Shown here: positions 6,375-10,793 of the stretch, piece by piece
Numbering within the stretch: the stretch's first letter is position 1
Layout of the letters: each line of letters starts with the position of its first letter
From: an uncultured Synechococcus sp.
Lineage (GTDB): Bacteria > Cyanobacteriota > Cyanobacteriia > PCC-6307 > Cyanobiaceae
Length of the DNA: 10,793 bases
Direction: 5' to 3'
Assembly: GCA_913050105.1 (NCBI GenBank)
Contig: CAJWZN010000038.1
Location: forward strand, 1 to 10,793
Program-made: the position numbers and the translations under genes
The notes under the pieces: model-generated
Seen by the model: the letters and a program-made list of their open reading frames with translations, nothing else
Told to the model about the DNA's origin: nothing
Database searches by the model: none

Positions 6375-7025
6375 GTGTTTGAAGAGGCGTTAATCGCCTC
6401 TTTATGCACTCAGCCTTTGCTGATTGTCGTTCGACCCGATGCCTCCGATTTTCAGGGGGTATCGGGTCGTTCTTCGTTGTTGGCTCAGATCCAATCTCTG
6501 CATGAGGCTGGTCTGCGGCATCTGGAAGTGGCTTGGGTTGACCATCCTTCCTGGTGTTCGTTCGTCCGAAATGTTCAGCAGTCGTGCCCAGATCTACAGG
6601 TTGGCGCTGCATCGCTCACTAGCTTCAAGGCCATCGATGATGTGTATGCATGCGGCCTGTCGTTCGGCATGTCTCCATGCCTCGACTCGGCGCTGCTGCA
6701 GCGTGCGCGGAGCCTGGGAATCCTCCTAGTGCCAGGGGTTTTCAGCCCTACGGAGATGTTTCAAGCCATGCAGCAGGGCTGCAGCTTGGTCAAGCTTTTC
6801 CCTGCAGCCCAACTCGGTGTTGACTACCTCCAAAGCCTGAGAGGACCGCTGGGGCCTTTGCCGAAGGTGATTGCCGCTGGCGGTCTTGGTGTTGATGATC
6901 TGGAGCCCTGGCTGGCAGCGGGTCATGCCGCTGTGGCCCTGGGTCGACGTGTGCTCGGATCGGAAGGCATCGATCCAACATTGCTGCACTGGGTGGTAGA
7001 CGTGTGTCCAAAGTGCTACAGATGA
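6375..7025 (+). CDS. eda: KDPG/KHG aldolase family protein (Eda-like)
   Basis: A class I aldolase-family TIM barrel of 216 aa from the GTG at 6375, the normal family length. Family members cleave 2-keto-3-deoxy-6-phosphogluconate to pyruvate and glyceraldehyde 3-phosphate. Landmarks: PLLIVVRPD (14-22), Glu51 in HLEVAW, SPCL (100-103), PGVFSPTE (120-127), Lys140 in VKLFPA (the Schiff-base lysine) and the phosphate-site AAGGLG (167-172). Residues equal to E. coli Arg49 and Thr73 appear to be Val and Ser, so substrate range may differ. The start is uncertain: GTG at 6330 would overlap ftsH by 29 bp, and TTG at 6372 is also possible; none has a Shine-Dalgarno, and no in-frame ATG occurs before mid-gene. 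It is probably co-transcribed with ftsH. Confidence 0.88.
   Translation: MFEEALIASLCTQPLLIVVRPDASDFQGVSGRSSLLAQIQSLHEAGLRHLEVAWVDHPSWCSFVRNVQQSCPDLQVGAASLTSFKAIDDVYACGLSFGMSPCLDSALLQRARSLGILLVPGVFSPTEMFQAMQQGCSLVKLFPAAQLGVDYLQSLRGPLGPLPKVIAAGGLGVDDLEPWLAAGHAAVALGRRVLGSEGIDPTLLHWVVDVCPKCYR
6382..6402 (+). terminator. Hairpin behind ftsH, overlapping the eda start region
   Basis: AAGAGGCG (6382-6389), loop TTAAT, CGCCTCTT (6395-6402): a perfect 8-bp stem. Only three T (6401-6403) follow, so it is a weak terminator at best. It could trim or attenuate ftsH transcripts, or mark an mRNA processing point, while falling inside the first codons of the aldolase gene. Confidence 0.35.
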
Positions 7026-7045
7026 GATAGTCGTTGCTCTGCGTC

Positions 7046-7483
7046 ATGTCGCAGCTCACCATCAAGCTGAGCGATAAGGCGGATGCCCTGATCGCTCAGC
7101 TTCAGAAAGAGATCTTCAACCGACGTCGTAAGAAGGTTTCCGCCTCAGGAGTGGTCGAAACGCTGGTGGAAAGCGGTGCCAAATCCCAGTCCGACAAGCG
7201 CTTCGCCACGTCATGGACCAACCTGATCAAGGACATCGAGAAAGCTGCCAAATTGGCCTATGCCCATGGCAGCAAGCCAGCGACCCTTTCCGATGAGGAA
7301 TGGGCTCTGGTGCTGAGCCATCGGAGCAGGGCCACGGTCAGCCGGGCACGGCGCACGGTTAAGAAGAAAGCGGTTGCGACGAAGAAGTCGGCGTCACGTC
7401 GCACTCGCACCCGAACGTCAGCTTCCAATGCTGAGGCCGCTGCCGTCAGCAGCAACGGTAAGGCTCCCGTTACGGCTGGATAA
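7046..7483 (+). CDS. Unknown protein: ribbon-helix-helix-like head with basic tail
   Basis: A 145-aa protein I cannot name. Residues 3-45 follow a strand-helix-helix pattern like ribbon-helix-helix DNA-binding proteins: a short alternating strand (QLTIKLS), a helix (ADALIAQLQKEIF), basic turn NRRRKK (25-30) and a second helix (SASGVVETLVES). Residues 55-91 look helical (NLIKDIEKAAKLA, then DEEWALVLS). Residues 93-123 are a histone-H1-like tail with about 14 Arg/Lys in 31, followed by a low-complexity Ala/Ser end. DNA or RNA binding is a reasonable inference, as a nucleoid-associated or regulatory protein. The ATG at 7046 is preferred over TTG at 7034. It starts 20 bp after the aldolase gene, so probably shares its transcript, and ends 6 bp from convergent aroC. 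Confidence 0.8.
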   Translation: MSQLTIKLSDKADALIAQLQKEIFNRRRKKVSASGVVETLVESGAKSQSDKRFATSWTNLIKDIEKAAKLAYAHGSKPATLSDEEWALVLSHRSRATVSRARRTVKKKAVATKKSASRRTRTRTSASNAEAAAVSSNGKAPVTAG

Positions 7484-7489
7484 GTCGCT

Positions 7490-8581
7490 TCACCAAAGAC
7501 TGCACTGCCCCTGCTGGCGAAGCAGGTGATCTGCAAGAACCAGTGCAACCATGGCTTCCACCATTGGCACGGCCCTTGGCAACACGCAGGGGTCGTGACG
7601 TCCTTTGGCTGAAAGGGTGGTGGCATTGCCGTCTGAATCGACGGTCTGCTGTTCCTTTCGAATGGTGGCCGTCGGCTTGAACGCCACGCGAATCACAATC
7701 GATTCGCCATTGCTGATTCCGCCTTGGACTCCACCGGAATTGTTGGTGACAGTGCGCAGGCGGCCATCGTCTGCCGGGATGAATGAATCGTTGTGCTCGC
7801 TGCCCTTGAGAAGTGTCCCTTCAAATCCCGAGCCGATCTCGAATCCCTTGGTTGCCGGTAGAGACATCACTGCCTTGGCCAGGTCGGCTTCAAGTTTGTC
7901 GAACACCGGCATGCCCAGGCCAAGCCTCGGTTGACGCACCACGCATTCGATGACGCCACCGCAGGAATCTCCTTCCCGGCCGATCGCTTCGATCCGCTCG
8001 ACCATTTTTCCTGCAATGTCCGGATCGGGGCAACGCACGATGTTGCTCTCAATATCTGAGAGGTTCACCACCTGCGGATCGATGCTGGCTTCGATGGTAT
8101 GGATCCGTTTGACCCAGGCCAAGACTTCCGTTCCTGCCGCCTTGCGCAGCAACTGCTTGGCGATTGCTCCAGCGGCCACTCTCCCGATGGTCTCCCGGGC
8201 TGAGGCCCGACCGCCCCCGCTGCGGGCCTGAATGCCGTATTTGACCTGATATGTCGCATCTGCATGGGAAGGGCGGAAGGCCACGGCCATGTCCTTGTAA
8301 TCGCCTGGGCGCTGGTCTTTGTTGCGCACCAGCATGGCGATTGGGGTCCCCAGCGTTGTGGTGCCATCAAGCAGTCCGCTCAGCACCTCAACGCGATCTG
8401 CTTCCTTGCGCGGTGTGGTGATGTGGCTCTGTCCTGGCCTGCGGCGATCCAGTTCCCGCTGAATCTCCTCCATGTCTAGATCCAGCCTGGGTGGGCATCC
8501 CTCCACAATCACGCCCACGCCGCCACCATGGGATTCGCCGAAAGTGCTGATCCGGAAGAGGTTGCCGAAGCTGCTGCCCAT
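7490..8581 (-). CDS. aroC: Chorismate synthase
   Basis: Catalyses the last shikimate-pathway step, 5-enolpyruvylshikimate 3-phosphate to chorismate, using reduced FMN; it feeds aromatic amino acids, folate and quinones. The 363-aa chain carries the three family signatures: GESHG (15-19) with His18, the SGGGRASARET segment (121-131), and RHDPC (328-332) with Asp329. DRRRPGQS (45-52) and NKDQRPGDY (87-95) also match. The ATG (8581) just before GSSFGNLFR is the normal family start; an upstream TTG (8599) would add six residues without support. It meets the basic-tail gene tail to tail with 6 bp between stops and no visible terminator, so the transcripts may overlap. Its promoter should be in 8582-8765. 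Confidence 0.98.
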   Translation of the reverse strand: MGSSFGNLFRISTFGESHGGGVGVIVEGCPPRLDLDMEEIQRELDRRRPGQSHITTPRKEADRVEVLSGLLDGTTTLGTPIAMLVRNKDQRPGDYKDMAVAFRPSHADATYQVKYGIQARSGGGRASARETIGRVAAGAIAKQLLRKAAGTEVLAWVKRIHTIEASIDPQVVNLSDIESNIVRCPDPDIAGKMVERIEAIGREGDSCGGVIECVVRQPRLGLGMPVFDKLEADLAKAVMSLPATKGFEIGSGFEGTLLKGSEHNDSFIPADDGRLRTVTNNSGGVQGGISNGESIVIRVAFKPTATIRKEQQTVDSDGNATTLSAKGRHDPCVLPRAVPMVEAMVALVLADHLLRQQGQCSLW

Positions 8582-8765
8582 GGGTGGTCTGCGTTGCAAG
8601 GAGGCTACGTAGCCGTAACCCCTAGCAGCACCTGTTACCTGATGTTCTGAAACTCATGTGGCAGCTTGCCTCGGTCGATCAGCTCGTGGAGGAAGGTGTC
8701 GTCTCAGGCGTCTCTCCAGGGTTGATCGATTTGCGAACTCGAATGCCGTCGGCTCTGAAGTGGAT
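8582..8765. promoter_or_regulatory. aroC upstream region with a 12-bp palindrome
   Basis: This 184-bp gap between the methyltransferase stop and aroC should contain the aroC promoter. The clearest structure is the perfect palindrome GGCTACGTAGCC at 8603-8614, 22 bp before the aroC ATG. GTAAC (8615-8619) and GTTAC about 15 bp further on form a looser inverted repeat. I see no strong -35/-10 pair and no terminator for the methyltransferase gene, so read-through into aroC is possible. On the minus strand the methyltransferase frame stays open for 28 codons beyond its TGA, which may only be chance. Confidence 0.4.
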
Positions 8766-9524
8766 TCACGCGAATGGCTCCTCCGCCAGAAAGGCAGCCC
8801 CGGCGAAGCCAAAGTCGCGGTATCGACAGAATCTGAAGCCGTGTTCTTGGTTTCGGAACCGTTCGAACGCGGCCTTGTCGCCGGATTGATGAAACCGGGA
8901 GCATGCGAAGTAGTTGTCAAAGATGATCACCATTCCCTGCTTCAGTCTTGGACGCATCACCTCCAGAACCTGCTCCACCTGACTGTGCAGGTAGCAGTTC
9001 ACATACGCCAAGGCGATGTTGTTTGGAAGCCCTTTCGGGGAGAGTCCACTGAGATTGTTGAACGAGCTGCTGATCGTGGTGTAGTCCTGTCCCGGGATGC
9101 CGGCCCTGCGGCAGCGTCGCAAGAAGTCCTCTTTTGTGGTGTGTTTTCGTCCCTCTTGCCAGCGAGGATGGAGATCACGGAAGCTTTGGGGCGCTGGAAT
9201 CCCCTGGAAACTGTCGACAGCCCAGAGGTGACGCTTCATCGGCAGTTTCCGGTTGATGCGATGAACCAGAGGAAGGGTTTCGGCTCGGAAGCATCCGAAC
9301 TCGATGTAGTCCCCATCGATGCCGTTGAAGTCAAGCAGCCGCATGACATCGGTCAACGCCTCTTTCCTGGCCTGCCGTGTGCGGGCCTTGCGTTGCTGCT
9401 GCCATCTCCAACGCTGAAGTTGCGGCCAAAAACCGGCTGAAGCAAATGCGGTTTCTTCAGCTCCCCCTAACGCATCGTCTTCAACACCCTCTAGGGGTGT
9501 GTGTGGAAGATTTGGCTCGTTCAC
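8766..9524 (-). CDS. TylF/macrocin-O-methyltransferase-like protein
   Basis: A 252-aa class I SAM-dependent methyltransferase-like protein; relatives methylate sugar hydroxyls. Landmarks: DYIEFGCFRAETL (72-84), the SAM-binding glycine-rich loop region; LWAVDSFQGIP (100-110), matching the family DSFEGLP; LHPRWQEGR and TTKEDF (118-134); then AYVNCYLHS (173-181) and IIFDNYF (200-206). Most TylF relatives have a DxDLYxS segment and a DD pair at these last two places for the metal and catalytic base; here they read NCYLHS and DN. The start is GTG (9524), whose GTGA overlaps the stop of the upstream glycosyltransferase gene by 4 bp, a classic coupled arrangement; an upstream TTG (9596) would overlap by 76 bp. 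Surface-glycan modification is the likely role. Confidence 0.82.
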   Translation of the reverse strand: MNEPNLPHTPLEGVEDDALGGAEETAFASAGFWPQLQRWRWQQQRKARTRQARKEALTDVMRLLDFNGIDGDYIEFGCFRAETLPLVHRINRKLPMKRHLWAVDSFQGIPAPQSFRDLHPRWQEGRKHTTKEDFLRRCRRAGIPGQDYTTISSSFNNLSGLSPKGLPNNIALAYVNCYLHSQVEQVLEVMRPRLKQGMVIIFDNYFACSRFHQSGDKAAFERFRNQEHGFRFCRYRDFGFAGAAFLAEEPFA

Positions 9525-10498
9525 GGAACGGGGTTCTGCTGTTTGTTGACCATTGACATCAACACCTCCCGTCCCTTTTGCAGCGCTGTTAGCCAACTAT
9601 CCTCGCGACGTCGAATCAGACGGGTTTTTGGATAAAAGGGTGTTTTGAAGCTTGTGTAGGGCCAAGTGGTGACAATCCCGTTGTCAAGGACCACGACGCA
9701 GGGGATGCCAAGAGCTCCCGCCATATGGGCGGTTGTGTTGCTGATGGTCAGTACACCACGCAGGCCACTCACCTGAGCAGCGAACGCATCCAAATCGGCA
9801 ATCTGGTCAATGTTCCGGGACGTCCTGATCGGTCGACCCGTCAGCTCACACAACTTGCGAAATCCCGCGTTCTGCTCGCGGTACTGCAGGGACTGCAGCC
9901 GGACGGACCAGTCCTGAAGTGCCTGTGCCCAGTCGTGAAGAGACGGCAGGGTCTTGCCCATCGCTCTTGAGAACCACGCAATGCCAATCCCCCGTTTCAC
10001 CGTCTGCAGAGCCGGGGCCTGAAGCGGAAGGAAGGATCTTTCGATTGCTGAATTGTCATGGCCGAACCAGTAAGCGAGTCTTTCCTGCGCAGCGATATGG
10101 CTGTAGGTGGTGTCGTTGAGGTCACTTTCTCGGTGTACGAATTCCACCTTGGGAAAACTGCGTGAAAGCAGTGGAATCAGCCGGGGCTCCACCAGTGCTG
10201 TGACCTTGTCGGCAGTTCTGGCCGCGTGGTCGACAAATCGGATGATTCGCAATTCATCGCCGAGGTCTCTGGATCGTTGCAGCACCAGAAGGTGTTTGCA
10301 GGGATGCCCAGGGCCAGGCCACACCGGCCGATCGAGATCAACCTTGCCTTCCACTCCTGCTGCCAGGGCTTTCCAGGCTTCTCTGTAGTACTGGCCGCGT
10401 TCGAAGCGGTTGCCGCAGTAGCGAAGTCCTTCCCAGTTGGCGTTTTCAATCGCGGTTCTGGCCCGGTTGGCTTCGCGGCTGACCTCCCGATAATTCAT
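9521..10498 (-). CDS. Glycosyltransferase family 9-like protein
   Basis: A 325-aa soluble protein whose C-terminal half resembles heptosyltransferase-type (GT9-like) glycosyltransferases that transfer sugars from nucleotide donors to lipopolysaccharide or other surface glycans. Supporting segments: GIGIAWFSRAMGKTLPSL (170-187), like the family VGLxWxG...R strand and basic loop; and ADLDAFAAQ then TISNTTAHMAGALGIP (251-266), the donor-site pattern with His258 and AGALG-P. The N-terminal 50 residues look like a single TPR-like helical hairpin. No signal peptide. The start is ATG at 10498; an ATG at 10510 would add four residues. The frame also reaches an ATG at 10540, but that lies in the psbA terminator. 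It is coupled to the methyltransferase gene by a 4-bp overlap. Acceptor and sugar cannot be told. Confidence 0.8.
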   Translation of the reverse strand: MNYREVSREANRARTAIENANWEGLRYCGNRFERGQYYREAWKALAAGVEGKVDLDRPVWPGPGHPCKHLLVLQRSRDLGDELRIIRFVDHAARTADKVTALVEPRLIPLLSRSFPKVEFVHRESDLNDTTYSHIAAQERLAYWFGHDNSAIERSFLPLQAPALQTVKRGIGIAWFSRAMGKTLPSLHDWAQALQDWSVRLQSLQYREQNAGFRKLCELTGRPIRTSRNIDQIADLDAFAAQVSGLRGVLTISNTTAHMAGALGIPCVVVLDNGIVTTWPYTSFKTPFYPKTRLIRRREDSWLTALQKGREVLMSMVNKQQNPVP

Positions 10499-10525
10499 GG
10501 GCCAGACCATACATGTGCAGCCAAC

Positions 10526-10553
10526 AAAAAGCCCCCTCATGAGAGGGGGCTTT
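10526..10553 (-). terminator. Rho-independent terminator of psbA
   Basis: Read on the minus strand: AAAGCCCCCTC, loop TCAT, GAGGGGGCTTT, then further T. The stem is 11 bp (10543-10553 with 10528-10538) and the T run is 10526-10530. It is the strongest and last of four hairpins behind psbA, and ends 28 bp before the glycosyltransferase ATG, so that gene needs its own promoter or depends on read-through. Confidence 0.92.
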
Positions 10554-10554
10554 C

Positions 10555-10575
10555 CGATTCAGTTGATCTGAATCG
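10555..10575. repeat. Perfect inverted repeat, third psbA 3' hairpin
   Basis: CGATTCAG (10555-10562), loop TTGAT, CTGAATCG (10568-10575): 8 bp. On the plus strand it is followed by TTTTT (10576-10580), so it has terminator form in the direction opposite to psbA. On the minus strand it is an ordinary stem-loop within the psbA 3' untranslated region. Confidence 0.8.
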
Positions 10576-10581
10576 TTTTTG

Positions 10582-10599
10582 CTGTTCTATTCAGAACAG
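10582..10599. repeat. Perfect inverted repeat, second psbA 3' hairpin
   Basis: CTGTTCT (10582-10588), loop ATTC, AGAACAG (10593-10599): a 7-bp stem with a 4-nt loop. Neither strand has an adjacent long T run, so it is not a terminator by itself. Confidence 0.7.
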
Positions 10600-10617
10600 G
10601 TTGATTCCAGATCAACC
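10599..10617. repeat. Perfect inverted repeat over the psbA stop codon
   Basis: GGTTGAT (10599-10605), loop TCCAG, ATCAACC (10611-10617): a 7-bp stem. The psbA stop codon (10612-10614) and last Gly codon lie in one arm, so a terminating ribosome would open this hairpin. Confidence 0.7.
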
Positions 10618-10793
10618 GATGGCAGGTGCTTGCAGAGCCACAGGTGTGGACTCGGCTGCAGCCAGGTCGAGGGGGAAGTTGTGAGCGTTGCGCTCGTGCA
10701 TCACTTCCATGCCGAGGCCGGCACGGTTCAGCACATCCGCCCAGGTGTTCAGGACGCGGCCCTGACCATCAAGGATGGACTGGTTGAAGTTGA
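10612..10793 (-). CDS. psbA: Photosystem II D1 protein PsbA, C-terminal part
   Basis: Only codons 301-359 and the stop are in the window; the gene continues past the right edge. D1 binds the primary charge-separation cofactors and the Mn4CaO5 cluster of photosystem II in the thylakoid membrane. The visible part carries the C-terminal cluster ligands His332, Glu333, Asp342 and Ala344 in [13 protein letters not shown], so the numbering agrees with a 359-aa protein. After Ala344 comes a 15-residue extension ([15 protein letters not shown]) that the CtpA peptidase should remove before cluster assembly. This tail is the marine picocyanobacterial form as I recall it. The isoform-determining residue 130 is outside the window. 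Four hairpins follow the stop, the last a strong terminator. Confidence 0.98.

Noticed and set aside
8656..8889. 77-codon plus-strand frame starting MWQLASVDQLVEEG
   Set aside because: Its first 36 codons lie in the intergenic gap and look mildly protein-like, but the rest is antisense to the methyltransferase and becomes basic and low in order. No family recognised.
8658..9440. 260-codon plus-strand frame opposite the methyltransferase gene
   Set aside because: The minus-strand protein has clear TylF-like landmarks and a coupled start; the plus-strand product is Ala/Arg/Val-rich without motifs.
9524..9596. TTG at 9596 as the methyltransferase start
   Set aside because: It would overlap the glycosyltransferase gene by 76 bp, whereas GTG 9524 gives a standard 4-bp GTGA coupling.
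10498..10540. ATG at 10540 as the glycosyltransferase start
   Set aside because: It lies inside the psbA terminator hairpin, and the added residues (MRGLFVGCTC...) are not family-like. ATG 10498, or 10510, is preferred.
1..10793. CRISPR array, insertion sequence, integrase, prophage or defence system
   Set aside because: I looked for regularly spaced repeats, transposase or recombinase motifs and terminal repeats and saw none. Every long frame is explained by the genes listed or is a shadow of them.

Overview
The window reads as chromosome of a marine picocyanobacterium, most likely Synechococcus subcluster 5.1 or a high-GC Prochlorococcus/Cyanobium relative. The evidence is two photosystem II genes (complete psbO; the 3' end of psbA with the short D1 tail usual for marine picocyanobacteria), a thylakoid-type FtsH, a cyanobacterial-type ATP sulfurylase, a DUF2555-type small protein, and genes packed tightly with little Shine-Dalgarno sequence. 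No database was consulted; identities come from motifs and remembered family sequences.

Layout. 1-217: left edge with no confidently assigned gene. 218-687 (minus): tRNA-Ala(CGC) followed at once by two small unknown proteins, one hydrophobic and one helical. 748-2240 (plus): DUF2555-type protein overlapping coaBC (coenzyme A synthesis). 2351-3234: psbO and a strong terminator. 3292-7025 (plus): sat (sulfate activation), ftsH (membrane AAA protease, FtsH3-like) and an eda-family aldolase. 7046-7483 (plus): unknown protein with a ribbon-helix-helix-like head and a very basic tail. 7490-8581 (minus): aroC, meeting the previous gene tail to tail 6 bp apart. 8766-10498 (minus): a translationally coupled pair, glycosyltransferase-like then TylF-like methyltransferase. 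10528-10617: four back-to-back hairpins behind psbA. 10612-10793 (minus): C-terminus of D1, running off the window.

How the genes relate. psbO and psbA encode the Mn-stabilising protein and the D1 subunit of photosystem II. FtsH3-type proteases, as heterohexamers, remove damaged D1, so the window carries oxygen-evolving-complex and repair functions close together. coaBC, sat, aroC and eda are core metabolism. The glycosyltransferase/methyltransferase pair looks accessory (surface glycan modification) and may be inserted between psbA and aroC in an otherwise conserved block.

No CRISPR array, transposase, integrase or defence system is visible. The least explained items are the hairpin array and alternative pairing in the psbA 3' region, the basic-tailed RHH-like protein, the methyltransferase with altered metal-site residues, and the small-protein pair fused to the tRNA transcript.
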